From: Boswellia sacra
Lineage: Eukaryota > Streptophyta > Magnoliopsida > Sapindales > Burseraceae
Reading direction: 5' to 3'
Length of the DNA stretch: 64,000 nt
Assembly (NCBI GenBank): GCA_013180625.2
Contig: SNVD02004629.1
Span: 142,306-206,305, forward strand
A program made the translations under genes and the position numbers. The notes beneath the pieces are model-generated. The model ran no database searches. It was not told the origin of the DNA and saw only the letters and a program-made list of their open reading frames with translations. This document shows positions 1 to 11,680 of this stretch, piece after piece. Numbering within the stretch: the first letter of the stretch is position 1; each line of letters begins with the position of its first letter.

Positions 1-2649
1 TTTCCTTTCTCTTTCTTTTCTTTTTTTTTCTTTTTTTTTTTCCTTCTCTAGTCTCCGCAAACGCTCGCATTGTTGAGCAGGAAAGGATGGATGAATTTAT
101 TCTCATGATCTTTACATTAAACCATTAACCATACTAATGGACCACTCATTAAATCCTTCTTTGCATTTATAACCAATAATTAAATTTTCTACAAATAAAA
201 TTAAACAATTATATTTTCTTGTCAAATACAATAAAAGAGAACATATTGACAACTTGATATTAGAAAGATATCTACATTACTAAACAATAATACTAATAAT
301 AATAGCAAAACAATAATAAATAATTAAGCAAGCAAATTTAATCACAAATTTAAAATTTTCATTTGACTTTTTAAAATTTGATTAAAATATGATTGGACCT
401 ACTAATTTCAATATTATCATTTGAATCCTATTACTGAATTATAAATGATGAGGATAAAAATATTAATCGTTGAAGTAATCGTGACAGTTCTAGTTACAGT
501 AATATTGATCTTTTCATTGGAATAAGGGATATTTGCAATTTCATCTCTCATGAAAGAGACCAAAATCACCCTAAAATTATCACAAATTCTTTATTTTTTT
601 ATTTAAAAAATTCACTACATCTATTTTGTAGCAAAATTTTTAGAATTAGTGTTTTGACAATAGCCATTAGAATATAAAATAATGCATGTAAAGCGAACAT
701 TAAAATAGAGAAATAAAAAGGTTTTTAACCAAGTTTAACGAAAACAGCCATAATTAAATTCTACGTACATAATCATTGATCCATTTGCAAAAATGAATAT
801 GTGAGTCTGTGATATGTTTAGCTTCCCACATGCCAATATTCTGTTGCACTATACACCATTGAGGTTCAGACTATAAACAATAAAAACGGATTGAACCCAC
901 CTATCAGAAGGAAAAAAAAAAAAAATAGGTTGTTGAAAGAGGTCAAAACATATAGAACAACAAAAGAGAATCCATAATATTATCGGGAATGAAGGTTAGC
1001 TCTAAAATCATGTCCCGGATATGTTACTTTCCCCGTGGGTGGTTGATAATTTTAGAAATAAATATAATATAAGATGATTTTGTTATTTAATAAGGAGATA
1101 TTTTATGATGTTTGTTGTGAATTAATTCTAGTAATTTTATGTGGCAGAATTAAAGGCAACATGGCAGGAAGCTCAATTATAGAAGTACGTGGAGCCCATG
1201 GGTGGGTAATAAGTGAGATATTTACCCTTCAATTATTGTTATTGATGACAAAACAACATTGTCAGTACATGCAGCAGATTTAGAAAATGTGTTGTCTAAG
1301 CTGTGAAACACATATTTTCTGATTCTCATCCCAATTTCACGTTTTTGGCTTTTTCTTTCCCATGACGCTAAGCTCCTTTATTTCTCACAAAATTTTATTC
1401 CAGGCTTAAATTTTATCCAAGCCCGGAAGTTATTTTTAAAATATATAAGACTAATAATCTTCAAAAATCATCACCAATCACTTATTTGTTAGTTGACCAT
1501 AAAATATTATAATATTTTCAAAAAAATAAAAAATACCTCTTATAACATTAAATTTAATGGTTTAAATAAATAAAAGAAACAATCATTAAAGAAAAACCAA
1601 AATTACAAGAGAAGCTAGAAAATCAATAATACATTGATAATTTAAATATCAAGACAACATTCGACAAAGACAAAAACCGACAAGCTTTTTTTTTTCAACT
1701 CACCGTTAAACATTAAAGATCAACATATCAATAGGTATTAAGCTTTAAGCCTCATGGACCGCAGATATTTAATAAGTACTTAAATAGAGAGTGTTAGTGT
1801 TTGACAAGAAAAAAGAAAAAACACTTTTTCTTTCCTTCAATTGTGGTTATGGCAATTGGTATCTAAATTTTTAGTGTTTAGTTTAAATACATCCTTTAAT
1901 TTGTTTTTCTTTTTATATAGAAATTCCCCTGAATAAAGGGGTTCAGTATTGGTTTCTGAAATATGGGGGGATTTTAACTTCCTTTTTTCATAAATTTAGG
2001 AGTGGTTGAGCATTCCCTTTTATTTTATAAAACAATCAAAATATTTGGACCCCGTGGATACCGCATATTATAACTTTTGGATTTTTTTTCATTACATCAT
2101 ATACATAAAGTAATGATTGTTGTCAACTTTTAGTGATTTCAAATACCTTGAGATGCCCTTCTCTTTCAACTTGACTAATTTGCCTAAATTTCCTCTATTT
2201 TGTATCCTAGGTTAAGTAATTGATTAATTAGAATCCTAAAAGGAAGAAAATATAGATGTGGTCTAGCAGAAAAGTTAGTCAAGTTGTTGAATATGAGACA
2301 AGATCTTAACTCCATTAAGAAATTATAATAATAAAATTGCACTCTTGATTAAAATTATGCATAATAATATTGTGATTTATAAGAAGAAGACAAACAATGA
2401 ACTTTCCTCGCTTGTCGTGGCAATATCATCACCATAAGGGTAAAAACAATAAAGGCATATTTTATAGAAAAAAATCTAATTTTTTTTCAATTTTCTTATT
2501 AATTTAAAAATTATAAACGTAATCGTGTTTAGATGAGGTTAACCATGAAGTTGTAAAGATTTCAGCGGATAAAAGTTAAGATATTGAAAAGTATAATAGT
2601 GGGTGAATTTAGAACAAAGTTAGACTAACCTAACCTTTTTTTTTTTTTT
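1..2649. other. AT-rich intergenic DNA, no gene recognised
   Basis: The stretch opens with a CT/poly-T tract (1-49) and is otherwise AT-rich with many short homopolymers. The longest open frame here (1074-1283, plus) has no recognisable motif, and its composition fits chance. A poly-T run (about 2639-2649) lies directly against the insertion site of Copia-1. I see no TIR, LTR or RNA gene. Confidence 0.6.
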
Positions 2650-2654
2650 AACAT
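2650..2654. repeat. Target-site duplication of Copia-1 (left), AACAT
   Basis: The five bases AACAT abut the TG start of the left LTR and recur exactly at 12550-12554 after the right LTR. A 5-bp TSD is what Ty1/copia integrase leaves. It shows both element ends are intact and derive from one insertion. Confidence 0.92.
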
Positions 2655-3526
2655 TGTTAGGTCTACGTATACGGAGTTATGAGTAATATAACAATAAACT
2701 ATAAAGTAAAATGACACAGGAGGATTTTACGTGGTTCGTTATAAAACCTATATTCACGGATAGCTTTAGAGCTGCAATTCGCTAAGTTCTTGTTTGTACA
2801 ATCTTTAGGATCGTTTATAGTGCTGACTCACTCTCACACACTGACATAATCTTTGTAAAACAAAATCTCGCCAAGATCTTAAATTCTAGTGACACTGCAC
2901 ACTCTCTGTCGCTGATAACTTAATAACACACTATTAAGTTAAACATAACTACAATGTCTGACACTGAATTACATAAACACTTAACTCACAAGTTCTCTCA
3001 AGTGTATACTAACTCAGACAGACCTAATCAAAAATTCATGCACGATTACAACCTCTCATACATGAATAAAACACTCATAAAAACAAATCAATAAAGTATT
3101 CCAATTTGCGTTGAAGCTCTCCTCTTAATTCTTGGAATGCTGTGACATAGACTCTTCCAATCAAACATCCATATGTTATTTAAACATAACATTATATATC
3201 TATTAGGATGCCAGATCGAAATCTCCTTAAAATCCTGTAAAAATCCTAATCAAACTCACATTAGGATAAAGACTAATACAATAGGAAGTAATATACGTAA
3301 CTCCTAAAAGTATTAGGACACAAATAAATATTCTCCTATTTTAACTAGGATACATTAAATAATGTCCTAATCTAAGGAGATATTTATTATGAATCAAATA
3401 CTTCATAAAATATACTTCTAGAAATAGTAAAATAAGAAACAATATAATATTCTAATTTTATCACAAGTTGGTCCAAAATCATCATGTGCATGGCACATGC
3501 GAGTGTGTCACACGTTGACACCAATA
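2655..3526 (-). repeat. Copia-1 3' LTR (left copy)
   Basis: 872 bp, direct repeat of 11681-12549, starting TGTTAGGTCT and ending ACACCAATA where the other copy has the canonical ACACCAACA. Since the element lies on the minus strand, this left copy is its 3' LTR; the polypurine tract lies just inside it. Most differences from the other copy look like transitions. Confidence 0.92.
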
Positions 3527-4022
3527 ATCTCTCCCTTTTTGGCAACTTGTGATGACAACACCAAACTGTTTCTGATCAAAGAAAACTATAAGCAATCATG
3601 ATCTAGTAAACATAAAATAACATGCTTAAATAAAGAACAAGTGTGCAGTTACAAAGCACATAACAGAACAATGTCTGAATGTGTATTTTCTGCAAAACAA
3701 AGTGAAGTTGATAATCCTGTCAAACAACAATTCAACCAAATCATGATCAGAACAATTAACAAAATGTGATATAAACATCATTTACATGAAATAGGCAGAG
3801 AACAACACAAAACACAGTAAAGTAATAAGGTAAAAACATAGAGCAAAAAAATAGTTCGAATGCACATGTCAAAAACATGCCTTACTCCCCCTTACTTACT
3901 ACCCTTTAAGTGAAGGAGAAAAACAGACAGAATTAGCAGTATCAAATTAAAAACAGAATTAGTAGACAGATAGATAGATTGATCAAATGTAGATCTATCA
4001 GAACTTCTTCTTCTCCCCCTTG
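3527..4022 (-). promoter_or_regulatory. Copia-1 polypurine tracts (plus-strand primer sites)
   Basis: Directly inside the 3' LTR the plus strand reads CTCTCCCTTTTT (3529-3540), a purine tract AAAAAGGGAGAG on the coding strand. It is the expected plus-strand DNA priming site. Further tracts of the same type occur at 3885-3892 (CTCCCCCTT) and 4013-4021 (CTCCCCCTT). Repeated PPTs upstream of the 3' LTR are a known mark of Sireviruses. Confidence 0.75.
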
Positions 4023-4029
4023 ATTTCAG

Positions 4030-5936
4030 AACAAGTGCCAAAAAATTAATGAAGTTGGGGAGACTTGTGAACTGGAGGAGAAGAGGAACTGCCAGGTCTC
4101 TTTTTAAATCTGTCGGCCTTTACTTTGAACCTTTTTCCAGTAGTGATGGTGTAAGCTGCTCAGAAACCACAGGAGTTGGCTGTGCTTCAGTTGTATCTGA
4201 TGAAGTAGCAGTGACCTCTGCCACAATCTTGCATATTTCCTTATCAAGTCTGTCAGCACTGGTCTTTGTTGGCTGTAACTCAACAACAGGTTGTTGAAGA
4301 GGCACCATTGATTCTACTGCAAGCTGAGGTGGGAGTGCTGGTTCTGTGATGTCTACTTCAGGAATGGGTTCCTAAGTGTGTTCTGCACTTGGTGTGGTGT
4401 TTGCTACATGTGGGGGTGACTATGGTGATGGTGGAGTGACAATTGGTTCTACTTCAAGGACTGGTGCAATATCAGGTTCTACCTCAGCAGGTGGCGATGG
4501 CAATGTCATTTCAGGTTCTTCTTGAGTTGGTTCATCTGACAAAGACTCATCCCTCAGTTTGGGGACTACTTTTTCAATTTTCTTCTTCTTCTTGTCAGAC
4601 TTTTTCTTCACCACTTTAACCTTCTTCTTACCCTTCAGATCAGTTCCCTTAGCTCTCTTCTAGGATTTCTTTTTCTTCATCTTCTTTTCTGCTACTATGT
4701 TTGCCTCAACAGCAAGCTGGTTATCTTGATCTTCTATAGGCATTTGTTCAGCTGCCTTGGGTATTTGCCCATCAGTCTTTGGCATGTGCTCAGCAGACTG
4801 CCCGTGTACCACATTATCAGTTTCCATGGGCTATGGTTCTATAGCAGCAACAGATTGTCCTGCAAGTTTTGCCTCCAAAACAGACTGCTTTGCTTTGATG
4901 TCTTTAAGATCCTGCATAATATCAGTCAAAACAGAATTGATCAAAGTAAGTTGTTCTTCTACATTTCTTATTGGATTATTGCGGACTCTTCTCGGCTTTG
5001 GTTCAAGAATAGGTAGATTAGTTTTATCATGTAGGTGATGCAGAAAGCCTTTTTCGATGGATTTAGACAAAATTTCAGTGTGTTCTTTGGGGCTAATGGG
5101 AATACCATTTTGAGCTAAAATGCCTTGAATTAAACAAGGAAAGACTAAAAAATAGTAGTCGGATTTATATGGTGCAATTTGAACAATCATCCTATAAATC
5201 CATATTTGTGCCCAAACAGAACAAAAATTTCACTCTATCTCCCCTGACCTGGTTCTGGTGTGAAGAGGGAAACCAGTAAAAGTGAGCAATTTTGTGCAAT
5301 ACCTTATACTTCTTTTTAAGATATTGTTGATCAATTCCATCTCTCAGATTCCAATCTATATCCCCTCGATCATTTAACTTCTTAATCACAACTGCTAGAT
5401 CAAAGTTTTCTTCAACAAAATGTAATCACCTATTGGTATATCAAAGAATGTGTTGATAACAGTAATAATTTCACAAATTTTCCTCTACAACACAGTTTGT
5501 GATAATGGTAGCTCTACGGATCATCAATGGAAGCAGTGATATTCGCATAAAACTCTTGAATTAAAGACTTCACAGGGGGTAGGAAGTTGTTTACCGTTCG
5601 AATCCAGTAAATAGACTCAAGGAGTTCACTCAAACCATACTTGTTGAAGTTGGTTGGCTTCACTAGCCTATCAATCTGCAACTTCCTCTTTGATGTATAC
5701 TTCAAGAAGTTTTGGTTCGTAGCTGCTAAGAGGAATTTGTTGAACTTTGGCTTCACTTTGTCTTTCATTCGCTTGATAGGAATTAATTCATCTTCACTCA
5801 TGGCAGGATCAATCGGGATCTCTAAATGCTGTTGTTCCGACTGAGATGACTGAGAGCTATCACTACTATTGTGACCAGAGTCATGATGCAAAGATGGTGT
5901 ACTAGTGGTCTTTGAGGATTCAGAAGATGTTGCCAT
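4030..5936 (-). pseudogene. Extra 3' ORF of Copia-1, 'putative plant transposon protein'-like (env position)
   Basis: Downstream of RNase H and in the same direction, broken frames add up to a ~600-residue protein. Met at 5936 is chosen because it opens a Ser/Thr-rich N-terminus (MATSSESSK). There follow a segment with EFYANI, then RGKF and VINTFFDIP (in another frame), then KVLHKIAHFYWFPSSH and a stretch ending in GILAQNGIPIS. This order matches, from memory, the plant 'putative plant transposon protein' domain (Transposase_32). The C-terminal part is Lys-rich (KKKSDKKKKKIEKV) and then Pro/Glu-rich. A stop after SIDDP (5514) and frameshifts near 5460, 5190 and 4800 break it. It sits where Sireviruses carry an env-like ORF, but I see no clear fusion peptide or signal peptide. 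Function unknown. Confidence 0.65.
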
Positions 5937-6109
5937 AGCTAGGGTTTGAGAACTACAATATTTTCTCAAAACAGAGAGATGCAAGACGAGTGAGAATGGA
6001 GAAGAGTTGATCAAGTATGATATGAACAAGAAAGCTATAACTATATTTGTGATATACTTGGGAAGTGACTGATTTTTAATACAATTCTGTTTCCCACACA
6101 AATTAAATT

Positions 6110-6766
6110 TAAATTCTTTTCCAAAAACAACTTAATAAGTATCATTAAGGAACAAAGATTTAAAATTTGATTTCGATTAATATAAGGAATTCTAGTAGAG
6201 TAGGATTCCCGCCACTAAAGTTTCTCCCCTTCAATTCAATAAAGCTAACATGGCATATTAACACATAGATACACAAGGAAAGTCAAATTTTAGATAGGCA
6301 CAAAGAGCATCGTATGATATGAATAATATAACAGAAAATAATTAATATAACATAACAATAAGATCTGAACATCATATGAATCATTCCAAGAAAGCATATT
6401 TCAGAGCTGTTTACTCTCTTCACATGAAAGCTATTTTCGTTTATTTTTCCATCAATTGAGATGTCAAAAATATTATTTTGACATATTAAGAATTAATCAC
6501 ATTAGATTATCAATATTGTAGCTTTCACATAAAATAGAGGTAGCCCTTTTCATTTGAGTGGGTAGCCTCAATATATTTCTTTGATACCCTGAGGTTACTC
6601 TTAATGATGGCTTTCACCCATCAGTTCTCTCTGTATTTTTCATTTTAAATCAGTATCTCAACATTCACACAATTCTATATTATAGCTCACACATGCTTAA
6701 TTAGAAGAAAACTTATGATATTGCAGATATAATTAACATAACAGCAAGCAATGCTTATTCAGAAAA
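6110..6766. other. Non-coding spacer inside Copia-1
   Basis: AT-rich sequence between the RNase H end and the start of the extra 3' ORF. No open frame with recognisable content. It may be the leader of the 3' ORF. A CTCCCC tract at about 6224-6229 again resembles the PPT motif. Confidence 0.5.
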
Positions 6767-8345
6767 CTAACAGATGTCTAAGGCCTTTCTTAGATTCTCA
6801 AATCTTGTTATATCCAATGCCTTAGTGAACAGGTTAGCCAATTGTTTATCAGTGGAGATGTGTTCAATGTGTATCACCTTGGACTCTACAAGTTCCCTTA
6901 TAAAATGATATCTTATGTCAATGTGTTTTGTTCTAGAATGCTGAACAGGATTTTTGAAAATGTTTATAGCACTAGTATTATCACAAAATACAGTTATAGG
7001 TTTTTGTTCAATATCATAATCACTCAACATTTGCTTCGTCCAAAGTAGTTGTGTGCAATAACTTCCTGCTGTTATGTATTCAACTTCAGCAGTAGACAAA
7101 GAAATAGAATTATGTTTTTTGCTGTGCCAAGAAACTAAGTTACTATAAAGGTAAAAACATCCTCCTGAAGTGCTCTTCCTGTTATCTGCATTTCCTGCCC
7201 AGTCAGCATCACTAAACCCTGCAAGGTAATCATTTGTATATTTAGAAAATCATATACCAAAGTCATGAGTTCCATTTACATACCTAATAATTCTTTTAGC
7301 TGCTGCCAGATGTGATTCTTTGGGATTTGCTTGAAATCTTGCACAAAGTCCTACACTAAAACACAAGTCTGGTCTACTTGCTATGAGGTACAACAAACTG
7401 CCAATGATGCTTCCATATAAACTTGTATCAACCTTTTTTCCTGCATTATCTTTTGAAAGTTTCAGGTTAGTACTGATAAGAGTTTTCATTGTTTTTGCAT
7501 TCTCAAGCCCAAATTTCTTTACAAGATGTTTAGCATATTTTGATTGAGATATGAATATCCCATCATTCATTTGCTTAACCTGCAACCCAATAAAGAAATT
7601 TAATTCTCCTACCATGCTCATCTCAAACTCTTTCTGCATCAACTTAACAAACTCATTAGTTTTGCTTTTGTTAGTTGATCCAAACATAATGTCATCAACA
7701 TATATTTGAGCAACAATAAAGTGGTTAGATGCATGCTTGATAAACAAAGTTTTATCATTGCTGCCTCTTCTATAACCTCTGTTGATCAAAAAGTTTGTCA
7801 ACCTTTCATACCAAGCTCTAGGAGTTTGTTTCAACCCATACAAAGCTTTATGCAATTTGTACACAAAATTAGGATGTTTAGGATCTTCAAAACCCTTAGG
7901 TTGTTCAACAAAAACTTCTTTATTGAGATAGCAATTTAAAAAAGCTGTTTTAACATCCATTTGGTATAACTTAAAATCTAGCAAACAAGCAATTACAAGT
8001 AGTAATCTGATTGACTCATGTTTAGCTACTGGTGCAAAGGTTTTATCAAAGTCTATGCCTTCTACTTGTGTGTAACCTTGTGCTACTAGCCTAGCCTTAT
8101 TTCTTACTACTTGACCACTTTCATCAGTTTTGTTCTTGAATATCCATTTAGTTCCAATGACATTTACATTTTCTGGTCTAGGAACTAATTCCCATACTTC
8201 ATTCCTTTTAAACTGATTAAGTTAATCTTGTATTGCCTGAATCCAGACATCTTCTTTTAAAGCTTCTTTCACATTTTTTGGTTCAACTAATGAAACATAA
8301 CATGTAAATCTTATCTGATTCCTTACCTTGCTTCCAGTTTTCATC
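6767..8345 (-). pseudogene. pol: Copia-1 reverse transcriptase and RNase H
   Basis: RVT_2-type copia RT followed by RNase H. The upstream part (about 8345-7985) reads in frame through [18 protein letters not shown] and [10 protein letters not shown], with a stop codon near 8222. The open frame 7984-7250 contains YQMDVKTAFLN and the catalytic YVDD (about residue 95 of that frame), then the KALYGLKQ and ARAWYERL-like motifs. RNase H follows, with DADWAG near 7200, the core STAEVEYI and CDNTSAI, and the copia end motif HSRTKHIDIRYHFIRE. A frame break lies between 7250 and 7099. It would copy element RNA into DNA in virus-like particles. At least one stop plus a frameshift make it inactive. Confidence 0.9.
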
Positions 8346-8575
8346 ATGTCATCTGGTGTTCCAATGATAGAGCTGGTTGGATGTACCTTCTGTATCCAAG
8401 TGGGTGCATCTTTTCTTTCATCTTTAATTTTTTATTGAGTTTATGTTCAGATATGAGTTGTCAGTTATCATTATTGTGTCTGATGTAATAGCCATTACTT
8501 CTTCTTTCATAACTGAATCATCTCTATTATTATTGCTGCCAGAATCTGATTTTTCTGTATCTTTTGTAAAGCTGG

Positions 8576-9531
8576 TTATTTTTCCTCTTGTGAGTCCTTT
8601 GCATAATCATCCAGATCATCAAATACTACGTTTGCAGATTCCATGACTGATTTAGTTCGAAGATTATAGACTCGAAAAGCTTTGCTGTTTTGTGCATATC
8701 TCACAAAAACTCCTTCTCCAATTTTCGAATCTAATTGACCTAACAGCTCTCTGTTATTTAAGATGTAACACCTACATCCAAAAACATGAAAATATTTCAA
8801 ATTAGGTTTTCTTTCTTTCAAAATTTCATAAGGTGTCTGGTTAGTGCTAGGTCTTAGAAAAACTCTATTTGAAATATAAGAAGCAGTGCTTATTACTTTA
8901 GCCCATAACATTTTGGTCAACTTCTTGCTATTGAGCATCACTCTAGCCATCTCTTGAAGAGTTCTATTCTTCCTTTCCATAATGCCATTTTGTTCAAGAG
9001 TTTTGGAGCTGAAAATTCATGTTCAATTCCATGATATTTGCAAAAGTCAACATAGCTAAAGTTTTCAAACTCCTTGCCATGATCACTTCTTATTCTCACT
9101 ATCCTGCCAATGTTCCTATTTTGCTCATTTTCAAGCTTAAAACAAAGATTTCTGGAAGCTTCAAAAGTGTCATATTTTTCTTTAATAAAATCAACCCAAG
9201 TATATCTAGAAAAGTCATCCACACAAACAAATATGTATCTCTTACCAGTAATGCTTTTAATTTGCATAGGACCCATAAGATCCATATGAAGCAAATCAAG
9301 AATTTTGGATGTGCTAAGATGTGGAATGGATTTGTGTGTACTTCTAATTTGTTTTCCCATTTGACATGGTCCACAAATTTCATTCACTTTGTCATCAAAT
9401 TTAGGAACTCCTTTTACAGCACCTAACTTAGTTAATTTAACAAAGTCTTTATAATTTACATGTCCTAATTTTTTATGCCACAATTCTAAATCCGAAATCT
9501 TAGCTTGAAATACAATTTTTACCAAAAACAA
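8576..9531 (-). pseudogene. Copia-1 integrase (GAG-pre-integrase plus rve core)
   Basis: The open frame 9531-8938 starts with the HHCC zinc region (LWHKKLGHVNY ... CGPCQMGKQ). The DDE core follows: HMDLMGPMQ (first Asp), VDDFSRYTWVDF, and RSDHGKEFEN (second Asp). The third acidic residue lies in MERKNRTLQEM, but that is in another frame (8980-8576), so a frameshift lies close to 8985-9000. The second frame continues with the C-terminal copia segment (ISNRVFLRP, FHVFGCRCYILNNRE). Integrase would insert the cDNA and make the 5-bp TSD; this copy cannot make a continuous protein. Confidence 0.9.
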
Positions 9532-10625
9532 TTATCTGAAGATCTATTTCCTTCTAAAATACATTTACCAAAACTGTCTAAAACCATGCATTTGTTTTGT
9601 ATGAAATTAACAGTATACTTGTCATCATATATCTGACTAATACTAATTGGATTAGCTTTCAAACCTTTAACCAGCAAGATATTTTGGAAGTTGGGTAGGC
9701 CTTTGACATTCAAAGTGCCTTTGCCAATGATCTTACTCTTTTCTCCATCTCCATAAGTGACATTTCCTTCCCTACATGCTTCAAAATTTTTCAAAAACTG
9801 CTTATTTCCAGTCATATGCCTGGAACAACCACGGTCAAAATACCACAAATCGTTAGAAGAATTTTTAAGAGCTGTAAAAGCAACTTTGCAGACTGTCTTC
9901 TCTTTCTCAACCCACTGCAGTTGTGACTTTGATAACAGTTTGAACTGTTTTGATCTTTTATATAAAAGATTCAACAATTTAAAACATCTAGGTCTAATAA
10001 GTCCCTCTTTTACACAAAAATAACAAGTTGGAATGAATTTTCTTACCCTGTCGGGATTGGATTTGAAAGAGCTCAGAGAAGAAACAAATGTTTCATTGCT
10101 TTTTGAACTAGGACTTGATCTTTTTGAGTTAGGTTTAGAATTTTTACCTGACATTGAAGCTTTCACAAACACTGTTGTTGATGAGGATACAACATTACCT
10201 TCTGTATATCCCAATCCATGTTTGTTGGAGTTGTCTCTTCCAAGACTCAAGACCTGATCAAGTTTAGCTGACCTAATTCTGAGTTGTTCAACAAATCTTT
10301 TATTCTCAATCAGTTCTGTTGTAATTTTCTCAATATGTGTTGTTTTATCTGTCAAAGCAAGCTCCAGTTCTGTGATACAGTTTTTAGCATAAGATTTTTC
10401 ACATTTCAACACTTCAATCTCCTTCTTTAAAGTTTTGATTTCTTCTTTTTGATTCAGCCATTCATTATAGAGTGCATTGTAAGTTTCTTGCAACTCTTCA
10501 TAGTATTCTAGATCATCTTCTGTGTATGAATGATCAATATTGGTTTTGTAATGTTCTGTTATGTCAGTCATAATAGCTTTTCCTTTATCAGCTGCAGATG
10601 CTGTAAATGCAACAAAATTACTCAT
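9519..10625 (-). pseudogene. Copia-1 gag C-terminus and aspartic protease
   Basis: A 368-residue open frame. Residues ~40-125 are rich in Glu/Lys/Leu with heptad-like spacing, a likely coiled coil as in Sirevirus Gag. Around residue 206 lies a second zinc-knuckle-like sequence, CYFCVKEGLIRPRC, with Leu where the zinc-binding His is expected. Further on, WYFDRGCSRHMTG aligns with the usual WYLDSGCSRHMTG of copia proteases: the catalytic Asp is present but the Ser of the DSG triad is Arg. GAG-pre-integrase sequence (ILLVKGLKANPISISQIYD) follows. The protease would cut the Gag-Pol polyprotein, but with DRG it is unlikely to work. Confidence 0.85.
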
Positions 10626-10639
10626 GCATTCTTGATCTT

Positions 10640-11618
10640 CTAAATCAGATTCTGATTCATCACTTGAGTAGCTGTCAAGCCTTTGTTCTTCTTTTTGAGA
10701 TTAGCACATTCAGACTGAATATACCCATAACCAGAACATTCATAACACTTAATTTGTCCTTTCTTATCAGGCTGCTTTGATTTCTTCTTGTCATTCTCTT
10801 TGTTAAATTTCCTAAGTTTGTCTTCATTTGAATTTGAAGGCTTCCCTTGATTCTTTTTCCTGAAATTCTTTTTCATGAACTTGACATAATTTTTTGTTAG
10901 AAAAACAATCTGTTTGGAATCAGTTTCATCAAGCTCATCATTACTTTCATCATCAAATTTTTCAGTTTTAACATTGAATGCAATGCTTTTCCTTTTTTGC
11001 TTCCTAGTATTTTGATTAATCTCAAAATTTTGGAGAATGCCAATCAGTTCATCAACCCTCATTTCATTAGTGTTTTTAACCTCCTCAATGGCTGAAATTT
11101 TAGGCTAAAATTTATCTAGAACAAATCTGATTATTTTGCTAAAAATTTGTGCATGAGTGAAAGTTTTGCCAAGCATGTATACAGAATTTGTGATGTGACT
11201 TATCTTAAGGTAAAACTCAGATATTGACTCATCCTCATCTCATCAATTTAGATCTTTTAACAAATGTAGTACCTTTATGTTTTACCTCAAGAATGTCCCA
11301 AGCTTCTTTGGCCACTTTGCACCTTGAAATCTGTCCAAAGTTGTTTAAGTCCATAGCAGTAAAAATTATATTAAGAGCCTTTGAGTTCCAGCTTGAACGT
11401 CGGTATTCTTCATCAGTCCATTCCTCTTTAGGTTTGGATTCAAAATCACCAAAAGCATTCAACTTTGTTGATAGTGTCCATCCCTTAAGCACATTGGTCC
11501 ATGCCTTGTCATCAAGAGATTTGATATATATCATTATTTGTACTTTTCAATATGAATAATTACCATCATCAAGAGTAAGTGGTTGTGTTCCGGATCCTCT
11601 ATTACGAATAAACTCCAT
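10640..11618 (-). pseudogene. gag: Copia-1 gag, N-terminal capsid part and zinc knuckle
   Basis: Met at 11618 opens MEFIRNRGSG, followed after an in-frame TGA (where related Gags have Trp: NYSY-stop-KV) by the copia capsid region in 11534-11235 (DDKAWTNVLKGW, NSKALNIIFTAMD, AKEAWDILEVKHKGT). A second frame, 11062-10640, contains a basic stretch and the knuckle CYECSGYGYIQSEC, in which the His of CX2CX4HX4C is Tyr. Gag would form the particle and bind RNA. The stop, the frame breaks between 11235 and 11062, and the lost His mark it as dead. Confidence 0.85.
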
Positions 11619-11666
11619 CCCTCCAAAACAACGTCATCTTTTCTTCACTTGTATATTAGTGAACCT

Positions 11667-11678
11667 GCTTTGATACCA
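11667..11678 (-). promoter_or_regulatory. Copia-1 primer-binding site for tRNA-iMet
   Basis: On the minus strand just inside the 5' LTR the sequence reads TGGTATCAAAGC, complementary to the 3' end of initiator tRNA-Met (usual plant copia site TGGTATCAGAGC, one mismatch). It is two bases from the LTR edge, as expected for a minus-strand DNA primer site. Confidence 0.9.
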
Positions 11679-11680
11679 AT

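Noticed and set aside
1074..1283. 69-codon open frame in the left intergenic region
   Set aside because: No motif, no start context or neighbour to support it, and AT-rich DNA yields such frames by chance.
5514..6101. The first 55 residues of the 195-residue frame as an N-terminal membrane anchor or signal peptide of an envelope protein
   Set aside because: The Met at 5936 with a Ser-rich start is the better start; the hydrophobic part upstream is more likely untranslated leader, so there is no real support for an envelope function.
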